DNA of 64,000 nucleotides, from assembly GCA_018655275.1 (NCBI GenBank), contig JABIJZ010000002.1:271313-335312 (forward strand). Direction: 5' to 3'. Under the pieces are notes generated by a model. It had not been told where the DNA came from. It was given only the letters and a program-made list of their open reading frames with translations, and did not search any database. Positions 32,508 to 41,163 of this stretch are shown here, piece by piece (position 1 is the stretch's first letter; each line of letters starts with the position of its first letter). This stretch comes from Candidatus Peregrinibacteria bacterium (GTDB lineage: Bacteria; Patescibacteriota; Gracilibacteria; UBA1369; LOWO2-01-FULL-3). Both the position numbers and the translations under genes were made by a program.

Positions 32508-33791
32508 TTACAATTTTACAACATCCACAATGTTATCCACATGAACACTGCCATACAGATAACCTCCCTCTCTTTTCTCCACAGCAAAAACAGTAGCTAT
32601 AGGGATAAAATCACAAAAATCAACTTTTGAAATCTCAAGATCAATAGGTATAGATAAAACACAAGCAACATTGTACCCCCCGTGCGAGAAAGCCGCCTTG
32701 AATTTCCAATCCAAAACAAACCTATCTCCACACTTAACATTCTCTAAACTACATTTTTCAATAACACTATCAGAGTAAACAATATCAGCACCATTCTTGT
32801 CCCTAACATGATAACCATAAGTCAAAACACCTATATCCTCCATGGCTTCAACAAACATTCTAAGAGTAACTATCTCACCATATTCAACAGACTGAACCTC
32901 CTCACCTTTCTCATTCAAAAGCTGTACATTCAAAAACCTTGCCTTGCCATTCTGAACCCTTTGAAAAGCAGCTCTTTTTTGAAACTCACCATCCCCAACA
33001 ATAGATTTGTGTTCAATACGCCCAAGATCGTTCCCACCCAAAACCTCCTGAGAACTTCTAATCCTCATAGAAAAATACTTCTCAACCACATCACTAGATT
33101 CCCCAAACTCAACAATGCCCCCCTCATCCATCAAAATAGTTTTCTCACATACACTTTTGACCGCGCCAATATCGTGACTAACAAAAATAAGCGTAATATT
33201 TTCATCCTCAATCATTTCTTTAATCCTGGTCATACACTTGGCTTGAAAAAACATATCCCCCACACTCAACGCCTCATCCACGATCAATATCTCCGGGCTA
33301 ACACTGATAGCCACCGAAAACGCCAACCGCACTACCATACCACTCGAATAAGTCTTCACCGGCTGATGAATAAACTCTCCAATATCCGCAAAATCAATAA
33401 TATCTTTTAGCTTCGATTCTATTTCAACCTTCGAATACCCAAAAACCGTCCCATAAAAATAAATATTCTCCATCCCACTGAGCTCAGGATTGAATCCAAC
33501 CCCCAGCTCCAACAAAGACGATACCTTGCCCTTTACGTCATAAGTTCCCTCACTAGGAGTCAAAACACCAGTCAAAATCTTCAACAAAGTCGATTTCCCA
33601 GCCCCATTCTTCCCTATAATCCCTACCGTCTCCCCTTTCTTAATTTCCAAATCAACATCTTTGAGCGCATAAAAATCCTTATGATATTTTTTCCTCAAAG
33701 GATGCAAAGATTCCTTCAATCTATCCATATGATCATCATAAAGTTTGTAAACTTTAGATAAATTTTCCGCTTTTATAACAACATCAGACAT
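32508..33791 (-). CDS. wzt: Polysaccharide ABC exporter, ATP-binding subunit with glycan-binding domain
   Basis: Wzt powers export of a finished lipid-linked polysaccharide through Wzm. In the 427-residue protein Walker A is GIIGKNGAGKST (57-68), the signature is YSSGM (148-152), Walker B is ILIVDEALSVGD (about 168-179) and the switch His is in FVSHDIG. The C-terminal domain (about 270-427) is a beta-sandwich like the Wzt carbohydrate-binding domain that recognises the terminally modified glycan. A teichoic-acid exporter (TagH) is the alternative, but the extra domain favours Wzt. It is 9 bp after wzm. Confidence 0.93.
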   Translation of the reverse strand: MSDVVIKAENLSKVYKLYDDHMDRLKESLHPLRKKYHKDFYALKDVDLEIKKGETVGIIGKNGAGKSTLLKILTGVLTPSEGTYDVKGKVSSLLELGVGFNPELSGMENIYFYGTVFGYSKVEIESKLKDIIDFADIGEFIHQPVKTYSSGMVVRLAFSVAISVSPEILIVDEALSVGDMFFQAKCMTRIKEMIEDENITLIFVSHDIGAVKSVCEKTILMDEGGIVEFGESSDVVEKYFSMRIRSSQEVLGGNDLGRIEHKSIVGDGEFQKRAAFQRVQNGKARFLNVQLLNEKGEEVQSVEYGEIVTLRMFVEAMEDIGVLTYGYHVRDKNGADIVYSDSVIEKCSLENVKCGDRFVLDWKFKAAFSHGGYNVACVLSIPIDLEISKVDFCDFIPIATVFAVEKREGGYLYGSVHVDNIVDVVKL

Positions 33792-33800
33792 AATAAAAAT

Positions 33801-34616
33801 TTATAATACATCAGCAAAATGAGGCCGAAGCCTCTTGAACAACAACACTCCCACCAACAAAATAGCCAAAGTAACTACCCAGTAATATAAAGCAAATTCC
33901 AGATCCCCCCAGAAAGGCTCACCATAAATAAAACTCTTTCGATACCCCTCAACTATATAAAACATCGGATTTAACCTAAAAAACCATTCATAATGTTGAG
34001 GCACTAAATTAAAATCCCAAACAATAGGGGTAAACCAAAAACCAAACTGCAAAATCACATTAATAACTTGCACCACATCCTTAACAAAAACCTGCAAAGA
34101 AGATGTGATCCAACTCAAGCCCAAAAGCAAAACCATCAAAGCAAATAAATAATAAACCACTTGAACCCACCACCACGAAACCTCAACCCCACTCACCAAC
34201 AAAATCACAATTCCAATACAAATAAAAATCACGTGAGTTATGAAAGAAGAAAGCAGCTTCACAATAGGCAAAATCGCGATTCGAAAATTAATCTTTTTCA
34301 CCAAATACGAATATTCATGAAAAACATTCGTAGAAGTCATCAAAACCGAACTAAACAAATCCCAAGCAATAACACCAAGAGAGAGATAAGCAATAAAAGG
34401 CACTTCGCCAGGCAAATCCCCAGCCTTAAACCCCTTCACAAAAACAAGCCACAAAACCAAAATCATCACAAAAGGCTGAATGATCGTCCAAATAAATCCC
34501 AAAAACGACCCAATATATCTATTCTTGTAATCCCTCTTCGTTAACTGGTATATAACAAACTTATTTCGATAAATATCTCTCAAAAAATCCAAAAATAATC
34601 CAAAGAATTTAAACAT
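33801..34616 (-). CDS. wzm: Polysaccharide ABC exporter, permease subunit
   Basis: Wzm is the membrane channel of the exporter. The 271-residue ABC-2-type protein has the N-terminal coupling segment LTKRDYKNRYIGSFLGFIWTIIQP and about six hydrophobic helices. The ATG at 34616 is chosen. An in-frame TTG further upstream (34649) lies in the -10 box of the promoter and cannot be in the transcript. It is the first gene of the 13-gene minus-strand operon; the dTDP-rhamnose genes start divergently 172 bp away. Confidence 0.92.
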   Translation of the reverse strand: MFKFFGLFLDFLRDIYRNKFVIYQLTKRDYKNRYIGSFLGFIWTIIQPFVMILVLWLVFVKGFKAGDLPGEVPFIAYLSLGVIAWDLFSSVLMTSTNVFHEYSYLVKKINFRIAILPIVKLLSSFITHVIFICIGIVILLVSGVEVSWWWVQVVYYLFALMVLLLGLSWITSSLQVFVKDVVQVINVILQFGFWFTPIVWDFNLVPQHYEWFFRLNPMFYIVEGYRKSFIYGEPFWGDLEFALYYWVVTLAILLVGVLLFKRLRPHFADVL

Positions 34617-34648
34617 AGCCAATGAGTCCTTAAATCTAAGCCGGCGCA

Positions 34649-34677
34649 ATATTACACTCCTGTTAAAAAAGTCTCAA
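34649..34677 (-). promoter_or_regulatory. Promoter of the wzm-wzt glycan operon
   Basis: On the minus strand TTGAGA (34672-34677) and TAATAT (34649-34654) are 17 bp apart, predicting a start near 34642 and a leader of about 26 nt. No other convincing promoter was found before the next 10 genes, which overlap or are a few bases apart. Confidence 0.6.
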
Positions 34678-34719
34678 GCCGCCAAGCAACAAAGGCCACG
34701 ACCTGACAACACATATTTT

Positions 34720-34747
34720 TTGATAAGCAAGCGTCAATCGATATAAT
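34720..34747 (+). promoter_or_regulatory. Promoter of the rfbCDBA operon
   Basis: TTGATA (34720-34725) and a consensus TATAAT (34742-34747) are 16 bp apart, giving a leader of about 35 nt. It is divergent from the wzm promoter, so the two glycan operons are probably expressed together. Confidence 0.65.
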
Positions 34748-34788
34748 TAGCTAAGCTATTTTCTGAAAACAGCAACTAACCCATTCCC

Positions 34789-35436
34789 ATGAAATTTGTT
34801 GGCACCAAGTCTCTTTCAATTCCAGACATAAAAGTAATAACTTTTGGACGCTTCCCAGACCACAGAGGCTACTTCACGGAGACTTTTCGAAAAAGTGATT
34901 TTCAGAATGAAATTCCAGAAATAGCAGAATTCATGAAGGATATTGAATTTACTCAAGCAAATGAAAGTTTTTCGAAAGCAGGAACATTCCGTGGATTACA
35001 CTTTCAATGGAACCCGTACATGGGCAAACTCGTTCGTCCAATCACAGGTCATCTCATAGATTTCGCACTAGATATAAGAAAAAATTCACCAACATTCGGA
35101 AAAATCATCGCATACGATATGCCTGCAAACCTCGACAACACCGAAGCAGAATGGATTTGGCTCCCTCCAGGATTCGCACACGGAGTATTCCTGCCAGAAG
35201 ACTCCCTTATAGAATATATGTGCTCGGGAGAATACAGCCAAGGATGTGAAGCAGGCATTTCCCCACTTGCAGAAGACATAGACTGGTCACTCTGCGACCC
35301 TGAACTCAAAAAAATATTCGACGAAAACGTTCCAACAACAGAATTGATCACCGACAAAGACAAAGACGGCATGACTCTAGCCCAATGGGGAGAAAGCGAA
35401 AACTCAGACCAATTTATCTACCAACAAACCACTTAA
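34789..35436 (+). CDS. rfbC: dTDP-4-dehydrorhamnose 3,5-epimerase
   Basis: RfbC epimerises dTDP-4-keto-6-deoxyglucose on the path to dTDP-L-rhamnose. The 215-residue cupin has DHRGYFTETFR, the catalytic His71 and nearby Lys80 in FRGLHFQWNPYMGK, DIRKNSPTFGK and PPGFAHGVFL. The C-terminal tail is longer than in E. coli RmlC by about 30 residues. It is the first gene of the operon and is 2 bp before rfbD. Confidence 0.93.
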   Translation: MKFVGTKSLSIPDIKVITFGRFPDHRGYFTETFRKSDFQNEIPEIAEFMKDIEFTQANESFSKAGTFRGLHFQWNPYMGKLVRPITGHLIDFALDIRKNSPTFGKIIAYDMPANLDNTEAEWIWLPPGFAHGVFLPEDSLIEYMCSGEYSQGCEAGISPLAEDIDWSLCDPELKKIFDENVPTTELITDKDKDGMTLAQWGESENSDQFIYQQTT

Positions 35437-35438
35437 AA

Positions 35439-36176
35439 ATGTTTAACGAAACAGAATTACTAATGACAGGCGGCTCAGGACTTCTCGGAGGAGAAATAAA
35501 AAAACTCATCCCAAACGCCTTGTACCCATCTTCAAACGAATTCAACCTCACAAATTACGAACAAATGGAGAAATTCATCGCCAGCCATCCAGAAATCAAA
35601 ACCATCCTCCACGCAGCAGCATTCACAGCACCACCAAAATGCGAAGAAGACCCAATCTCAGCAATCGAAGCAAACATCAACGGCACAGGCAACATCGCAA
35701 AACTCTGCATCAAACACGACTTGAAACTAATCTACGTCTCAACCGACTACGTCTTCAAAGGAGACAAAGGCAACTACAAAGAAGACGACCCAATGTCCCC
35801 AATCAACAAATACTCTTGGTCAAAACTAGGAGGCGAATGCGCAGTCAGAATGCACGACAACATATTAGTAATCCGAACCAGCTTCGGCCCAGTCCCATTT
35901 CAATACCCAAAAGCATTCACAGATCAATGGACAAGCCGCCAATCATCACAACAAGTCGCAGAAAAAATAGCAAAACTCACAAAAGCTGAAGAACAAGGCA
36001 CATACCACGTAGGAACAAAACGCAGAACAGTCCACGAATACGCAAAAGACATCAGCCCAGACCAAGAAATCGGAGAAATTTCCATCGAAGACATCCCCAT
36101 GCCAATGCCCGTCGATACTTCCCTCGACACATCAAAATACGAAAAATTCGCGCAACAAACCAACCAAAATGAATAA
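35439..36176 (+). CDS. rfbD: dTDP-4-dehydrorhamnose reductase
   Basis: RfbD reduces the 4-keto sugar to dTDP-L-rhamnose. The 245-residue SDR has GGSGLLGG (11-18), the Ser-Thr in YVSTDYVFKG and Tyr125-Lys129 in YSWSK. It is shorter than most RmlD (280-300 residues); the C-terminal substrate domain is trimmed. The ATG at 35439 follows the rfbC stop by 2 bp and has no Shine-Dalgarno sequence. It overlaps rfbB by 8 bp. Confidence 0.88.
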   Translation: MFNETELLMTGGSGLLGGEIKKLIPNALYPSSNEFNLTNYEQMEKFIASHPEIKTILHAAAFTAPPKCEEDPISAIEANINGTGNIAKLCIKHDLKLIYVSTDYVFKGDKGNYKEDDPMSPINKYSWSKLGGECAVRMHDNILVIRTSFGPVPFQYPKAFTDQWTSRQSSQQVAEKIAKLTKAEEQGTYHVGTKRRTVHEYAKDISPDQEIGEISIEDIPMPMPVDTSLDTSKYEKFAQQTNQNE

Positions 36177-37293
36177 AAACATTCTCATCGTAGGAGGCGC
36201 AGGATTCATAGGTTCACACCTAATAAGACTGTTCGTAAACAAATATCCAGACTACAACATCGTAAACCTCGACGCCCTTACATACGCCGGAAATTTAGAG
36301 AACCTGCGTGACATAGAAAACGCAAAAAATTACACATTCGTTAAAACAGACATACTAAACACCGACCTCTTAGGACAAGCTTTCGACAAGTACAAAATAT
36401 CGCACGTCATCCACCTAGCCGCAGAAACCCACGTCGACCGTTCAATAGACGACCCTCTAGCTTTCGTAAAAACAAATGTCGTAGGGACAGTCAATCTTCT
36501 GAATACCGCTCTGCAAAAATGGTACAACAATCTCGACCAACACCTCTTCTACCACATCTCAACAGACGAAGTGTACGGAACACTCGGCGAAGAAGGCTTA
36601 TTCACAGAAGAAACTGCATACGCCCCAAACTCACCATACGCAGCATCAAAAGCATCTTCAGACCATTTCGTAAGAGCATACAAAGAAACATACAACCTTC
36701 CTGTCATAGTATCAAATTGCTCAAACAACTACGGCCCAAATCAATTCCCTGAAAAGCTCATCCCATTATTCATAAACAACATTCTCGATAAAAAACCTCT
36801 CCCAGTATACGGAGATGGAAACTACACTAGAGACTGGCTCTACGTCCTAGACCACGCCCTCGCAATCGACACAGTATTCCACAAAGGAGAAGTCGGCGAG
36901 ACATACAACATCGGTGGCTTCAACGAATGGAAAAACCTCAACCTAATCCACCTACTTTGCAAAATCATGGACAAAAAACTCAACCAATCAAAAAGAGAAA
37001 GTGAAAAACTTATTACCTTCATCAAAGACCGCCCAGGCCATGACCGCAGATACGCAATAGACGCCAATAAAATCAAAACCGAACTAGGCTGGACACCAAC
37101 CGTCACATTCGAACAAGGATTAACCGAAACCGTACAATGGTACCTAGACAACACAGAATGGCTAAAAAACGTAACGTCAGGTGAATACCAAAGCTACTAC
37201 AAAGACATGTATAACAACAGAACAAAAGGCGGCCTTTCCAAAGGACAAGAAAAACTCCCTCAAGAACAAACCCAATCAACCACAACACAATGA
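36169..37293 (+). CDS. rfbB: dTDP-glucose 4,6-dehydratase
   Basis: RfbB forms dTDP-4-keto-6-deoxyglucose. The 374-residue protein has the NAD motif [23 protein letters not shown], the catalytic STDEVYG, Tyr-Lys in [24 protein letters not shown] and [13 protein letters not shown], all diagnostic of RmlB. The C-terminal 40 residues (Gln/Lys/Thr-rich) extend beyond the usual end. It overlaps rfbA by 4 bp (ATGA). Confidence 0.96.
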   Translation: MNKNILIVGGAGFIGSHLIRLFVNKYPDYNIVNLDALTYAGNLENLRDIENAKNYTFVKTDILNTDLLGQAFDKYKISHVIHLAAETHVDRSIDDPLAFVKTNVVGTVNLLNTALQKWYNNLDQHLFYHISTDEVYGTLGEEGLFTEETAYAPNSPYAASKASSDHFVRAYKETYNLPVIVSNCSNNYGPNQFPEKLIPLFINNILDKKPLPVYGDGNYTRDWLYVLDHALAIDTVFHKGEVGETYNIGGFNEWKNLNLIHLLCKIMDKKLNQSKRESEKLITFIKDRPGHDRRYAIDANKIKTELGWTPTVTFEQGLTETVQWYLDNTEWLKNVTSGEYQSYYKDMYNNRTKGGLSKGQEKLPQEQTQSTTTQ

Positions 37294-38153
37294 AAGGAAT
37301 AATCCTAGCAGGAGGTTCAGGAACAAGATTACATCCAATCACAAAAGCAATCTCAAAACAGTTGATGCCGATCTACGACAAACCGATGATCTATTACCCA
37401 TTGTCTATTTTAATGTTAGCAGGAATAAGAGAAATATTAATCATCACCACACCGGAAGATCAGGCACAATTTCAAAAACTTTTAGGCGACGGCTCTGAAC
37501 TCGGATGCAAATTCGAATATGAAATCCAAGAAGTCCCCAACGGACTCGCTCAAGCCTTCGTAATAGGAGAGGAATTTATCGAAGACGACAACGTCGCTCT
37601 AATTCTAGGCGACAACATCTTCTACGCATCAGGCCTAAGCAAAAAACTTCAATCATTGATCAACATAAAAGGTGGCCACATCTTCGCATATGAAGTTAGA
37701 GATCCCAATAGGTACGGAGTAGTGGAGTTTGACGAAAACCAACAAGCCATTTCCATAGAAGAAAAACCAGAAAATCCAAAATCAGACTACGCCGTAACAG
37801 GCCTATACTTCTACGACAACCAAGTGGTCGAAATAGCAAAAAACCTCAAGCCATCAGCACGAGGCGAATATGAAATCACCGACGTAAACAAAGAGTACTT
37901 AAACAAAAAACAACTCTCAGTTACAATAATGGACAGAGGCTCTGCATGGCTAGATACAGGCACTTTCGACTCACTCAGCGACGCCTCTGAATTCGTAAGA
38001 GTTATAGAAAAACGCCAAAGCACCAAGATCGGATGCATAGAGGAAGTCGCATACAGGATGGGATACATCAACAAAGAGCAACTACTAAAACTTGCAAAAG
38101 AAATGACGAAAAGCGGATACGGAAACTACCTACAATTCATATCAAGCAAATAG
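37290..38153 (+). CDS. rfbA: Glucose-1-phosphate thymidylyltransferase
   Basis: RfbA joins glucose 1-phosphate and dTTP to form dTDP-glucose. The 287-residue sequence has [58 protein letters not shown] and the [15 protein letters not shown] region. It is a long form of normal length. Together rfbC-D-B-A give all four enzymes for dTDP-L-rhamnose. The next epimerase gene has a candidate promoter of its own in the 56-bp gap. Confidence 0.97.
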   Translation: MKGIILAGGSGTRLHPITKAISKQLMPIYDKPMIYYPLSILMLAGIREILIITTPEDQAQFQKLLGDGSELGCKFEYEIQEVPNGLAQAFVIGEEFIEDDNVALILGDNIFYASGLSKKLQSLINIKGGHIFAYEVRDPNRYGVVEFDENQQAISIEEKPENPKSDYAVTGLYFYDNQVVEIAKNLKPSARGEYEITDVNKEYLNKKQLSVTIMDRGSAWLDTGTFDSLSDASEFVRVIEKRQSTKIGCIEEVAYRMGYINKEQLLKLAKEMTKSGYGNYLQFISSK

Positions 38154-38157
38154 ACTC

Positions 38158-38186
38158 TTGATTAAAACCAAAACAACTGATAATGT
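38158..38186 (+). promoter_or_regulatory. Candidate promoter of the 38210 epimerase gene
   Basis: TTGATT (38158-38163) and TAATGT (38181-38186) are 17 bp apart, about 23 bp before the ATG. Confidence 0.4.
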
Positions 38187-38209
38187 CCAACCAATAATTA
38201 CAAGACAAA

Positions 38210-39295
38210 ATGACACCAGATAAACCACTAAAAATACTCATAGGAGGCGGAGCAGGATACATAGGCTCAGCATTAGTCCCAGTCCTATTGGACCATGGCT
38301 ACGAAGTCGACGTCATGGACCTTCTTTGGTTCGGCAACAACCTGCCAAAAGAAGTCAACGTAATGCAAAGAGACCTAATGGATTGCACAGCAAAAGATTT
38401 TGAAGGATACGATATCTTCATATTCCTAGCAGGCCTCTCAAATGACCCAATGGCCGAATACAGTCCTGTCGCAAATTTCATATACAACGGAGCACTTCCA
38501 TCTTTCCTCGCATACGAAGCAAAAAAAGCTGGAATCAAAAAATTCATATACGCATCATCTTGCTCAGTATACGGATACACAGTCGACGAATTATACGACG
38601 AAAATGCCCCTGCAACATGCGAATACCCATACGGAATCGGAAAACTACAAGGCGAAAAAGGAGTCCTCCAGCTACAAGACGAAAACTTTTCAACAATAGC
38701 TCTCAGACAAGGCACAGTATCAGGCTTCAGCCCTCGCATGAGAATGGATTTGGTCGTAAACGCAATGTTCAAGTCAGCAATGACAAACAAATGCATCACA
38801 GTAAACAACGCATCGATCTGGCGCCCAATTTTATCAATCAATGACGCAATCACAGCATATCTCAGATCAATCCAAGCAAATCCATCAATTAGCGGAATTT
38901 TTAACGTATCTTCAGGCAACTACACAGTCGGCCAAATCGGAGACATAGTTAAAGACAATACCGAGAAACTCACAGGCCAACACATCGATATGGAAATCAA
39001 ATCAATCGAAGACTTCCGTAACTACAAAGTAAAAACCGACAAAGCACGAACATACCTCGGCTTCCAGCCTCGACACTCAGTCGACTCAATCGTTGATGAC
39101 CTATACAAAAACCTAGACTCATTCGGAAATTTCGAAAACGAAAACTTCTATAACATTAAAGTTTTCCAAAAACTACAACTCGGAAACCTAGACATCGAAT
39201 CAATCTCAGCAGAACGAAGAAACCAGGGCCTCAAGAAACCCCATCTCGAAGAATCATCTACGACCTTTCAAGAAGATAAGCCCACTGTTAACTAA
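38210..39295 (+). CDS. NAD-dependent epimerase/dehydratase
   Basis: The 361-residue extended SDR has GGGAGYIGSALVPVLLDHGY (13-32), FLAGLSNDPMAEYSP, YASSCSVYGYT with the catalytic Ser, and Tyr-Lys in YGIGK. RQGTVSGFSPRMRMDLVVN resembles a branch of nucleotide-sugar epimerases found in surface glycan loci. The substrate is not known. The last 50 residues are polar and lie past the SDR fold. The 3' end overlaps the convergent BASS gene by 42 bp. Confidence 0.9.
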   Translation: MTPDKPLKILIGGGAGYIGSALVPVLLDHGYEVDVMDLLWFGNNLPKEVNVMQRDLMDCTAKDFEGYDIFIFLAGLSNDPMAEYSPVANFIYNGALPSFLAYEAKKAGIKKFIYASSCSVYGYTVDELYDENAPATCEYPYGIGKLQGEKGVLQLQDENFSTIALRQGTVSGFSPRMRMDLVVNAMFKSAMTNKCITVNNASIWRPILSINDAITAYLRSIQANPSISGIFNVSSGNYTVGQIGDIVKDNTEKLTGQHIDMEIKSIEDFRNYKVKTDKARTYLGFQPRHSVDSIVDDLYKNLDSFGNFENENFYNIKVFQKLQLGNLDIESISAERRNQGLKKPHLEESSTTFQEDKPTVN

Positions 39296-40129
39296 ATGGT
39301 GACACACAGTATAGATCGTTGGAATCAATGCAACTTCAGGAGAAAAAAACGTCAGCCCTATCCAAATAGATAGAAGCGAATTTTTGTAACCCAAGGAAAT
39401 AGACATCGTAAGACGATCTCTAGGAGATTGCCCAAATCCAAACAACGCCCCAACCCCATAATTAACCAAAGCTAACCCAAACAAAACCACAAAATAAATC
39501 CAGTTCTCAGAAAGCCCTCCAACAATAAACTCAGAATTCGAAGAGAAAACTATATACATAACCAAACTCAAAATCCAAAACGAAGATTTGTCAGAAACTT
39601 TCGCCACAACTTTCCCAAACCGGCTCTTCTCAACAAAATACGCAATCATCATCGGAATCAAAACCATCAAAAACAATTTCAATCCCATGTCAGCCGCATC
39701 AATCCTCACACTTTCTTGAAAAAAGAAATAAATCGCAACAGGCACATAAACAACAGAAATAACATTCATAGACAAAAGCACCTGCGTCACCAAAACCACA
39801 TTCCCCTTCACCAAATCCACAATCACAGGCGAAGATAGCGCAGTAGGAGTCAACGCAGTAAGCACAAAACCAATCAACCAAACCTTTTCTATCCCAATGG
39901 CTTGTCCAATCAAAAACACAATCCCAGCCATAAGCAAAGTCCCCACAAAAACTTTAACAATATCCAAAAACCTCCATTTGTGCCCCCAAAAATTCACTTT
40001 CACAAATGACAAAAACAATAGCAACGCCAATAAAGGCATTAACGCAGAATTCAAACCAGGCATACAAGGAACCAAAATCCCAAGCCCGATTGCCACCAAC
40101 AACCCAATTGTCACAAAACCTCTTTTCAT
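39254..40129 (-). CDS. BASS-family (bile acid:sodium symporter-like) transporter
   Basis: The 291-residue protein has nine or ten hydrophobic helices and the family features TALTPTALSSPVIVDLVKGN (crossover helix) and MSISLGYKNSLLSIWIG near the end. It should be a sodium-coupled organic anion transporter or an ACR3-like arsenite exporter; the ACR3 Cys motif is not seen, so an organic solute is more likely. It stands alone among glycan genes. Its 3' end overlaps the epimerase gene on the other strand. Confidence 0.8.
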   Translation of the reverse strand: MKRGFVTIGLLVAIGLGILVPCMPGLNSALMPLLALLLFLSFVKVNFWGHKWRFLDIVKVFVGTLLMAGIVFLIGQAIGIEKVWLIGFVLTALTPTALSSPVIVDLVKGNVVLVTQVLLSMNVISVVYVPVAIYFFFQESVRIDAADMGLKLFLMVLIPMMIAYFVEKSRFGKVVAKVSDKSSFWILSLVMYIVFSSNSEFIVGGLSENWIYFVVLFGLALVNYGVGALFGFGQSPRDRLTMSISLGYKNSLLSIWIGLTFFSPEVALIPTIYTVCHHLVNSGLIFLKGRR

Positions 40130-40231
40130 AAAAATTTTAGATCGGCAAATCGCCGATTCTCCGAAATATTACACTTCAAAAACAAAAAATGATAGGATGA
40201 AGCGCGCACCAGAACCCTATCAACACCCCAA

Positions 40232-41101
40232 ATGAAAATCCACATCCTCACAATCAACTTCAACCAAAGCGAATACACAAAAAAGTGCATCGAGTCCATC
40301 AACGAATCAACTTTCAAAAACTTCACTATCTACCTTCTCGACAACGGCAGTAAAGACCCCTTCACCCAACCCTCTCCCGAAACTTCAAATCTAAAATTCT
40401 ACCATTCAGAAGAGAACCTCGGCTTCGCCGAAGGAAATAACTTGCTCCTAAGAAAAGCCCTTCCCAAAACAAAACCAGAAGACCTAATCCTCTTCCTAAA
40501 CAACGACACAGAAATAGACCCCAACCTTCTACAAACACTCTCAACACAAACAAACGACGTCATAGCCACAAGAATGATGAAACTAGACAATCCCCAGGAA
40601 ATAGACAACCTCGGCCTTACAATGAGAAAATCAGGCCTCGCAGTGAACCGCAAATCACCAGACAAGAAGCTCTTCGGCCCATCAGGCGGCTGCGCCGCCT
40701 ACACAGCGCGCGCCCTAAACACAATCCAAGAGAAAACCGGCCACATCTACGACAAAGACTACTTTTGCTACGCAGAAGATGCAGACCTGGCCTGGCGCGC
40801 ACAAAACCTCGGACTCAAACCAATCTACCTCGACAATGCAATCTGCTACCACAAAATAGGCGCAGCATCAGGCGGCGAATTCAGCAAATTCACAATGTAC
40901 CACACCCTCAGAAACACCCTCTACAACATAGTCAAAGACGCAAAAGCCTCAACCCTAATAAAACACAGCCCGTGGATCATAGGCTTCCAAATAGCACTAT
41001 TCTTCCGCTACCTTCCAACAAAAAGATTCACAACTCTCCTCAAGGTTCACAAAGATTTCCTCAAAGCCCTCCCAAAACTTCTAAACAAACGCCGACGCTA
41101 A
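40232..41101 (+). CDS. Glycosyltransferase family 2
   Basis: The 289-residue protein has a GT-A fold start (IHILTINFNQSEYTKKCIESI), the DXD-like NNDTEID (about 89-95), FGPSGGCAAYTARAL, and YAEDADLAWRAQNLGLKPIYLDNAICYHKIGAASGG, which marks the rhamnosyltransferase-like GT2 branch. A rhamnosyl donor would fit the nearby rfb genes. Its stop codon lies inside a small hairpin (CGACGC-TAA-GCGTCG). Confidence 0.92.
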   Translation: MKIHILTINFNQSEYTKKCIESINESTFKNFTIYLLDNGSKDPFTQPSPETSNLKFYHSEENLGFAEGNNLLLRKALPKTKPEDLILFLNNDTEIDPNLLQTLSTQTNDVIATRMMKLDNPQEIDNLGLTMRKSGLAVNRKSPDKKLFGPSGGCAAYTARALNTIQEKTGHIYDKDYFCYAEDADLAWRAQNLGLKPIYLDNAICYHKIGAASGGEFSKFTMYHTLRNTLYNIVKDAKASTLIKHSPWIIGFQIALFFRYLPTKRFTTLLKVHKDFLKALPKLLNKRRR

Positions 41102-41107
41102 GCGTCG
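41093..41107 (+). other. Hairpin enclosing the stop codon
   Basis: CGACGC and GCGTCG form a 6-bp stem whose 3-nt loop is exactly the TAA stop codon of the GT2 gene. It lies just before the shared terminator. Confidence 0.5.
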
Positions 41108-41114
41108 CCAATAA

Positions 41115-41146
41115 AAAAGACCCCACTCTTTCGAGTAGGGCCTTTT
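41115..41146. terminator. Bidirectional terminator between GT2 and SLH genes
   Basis: AAAAG-A-CCC-C-ACTC pairs with GAGT-A-GGG-C-CTTTT around a 4-nt loop, with two mismatches. A runs on one side and T runs on the other let it work for both convergent genes. It is the only convergent protein-coding pair in the window with an obvious terminator. Confidence 0.75.
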
Positions 41147-41163
41147 AGTAATCTATCTACAAT

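Noticed and set aside
34617..34649. Extended N-terminus of Wzm from a TTG codon
   Set aside because: The TTG lies within the -10 box of the promoter.
16776..39295. Classical LPS O-antigen cluster
   Set aside because: No lipid A, core, waaL, wzx or wzy genes are seen and the organism appears to be a CPR member; a glycan linked to an S-layer or carrier lipid is more likely.
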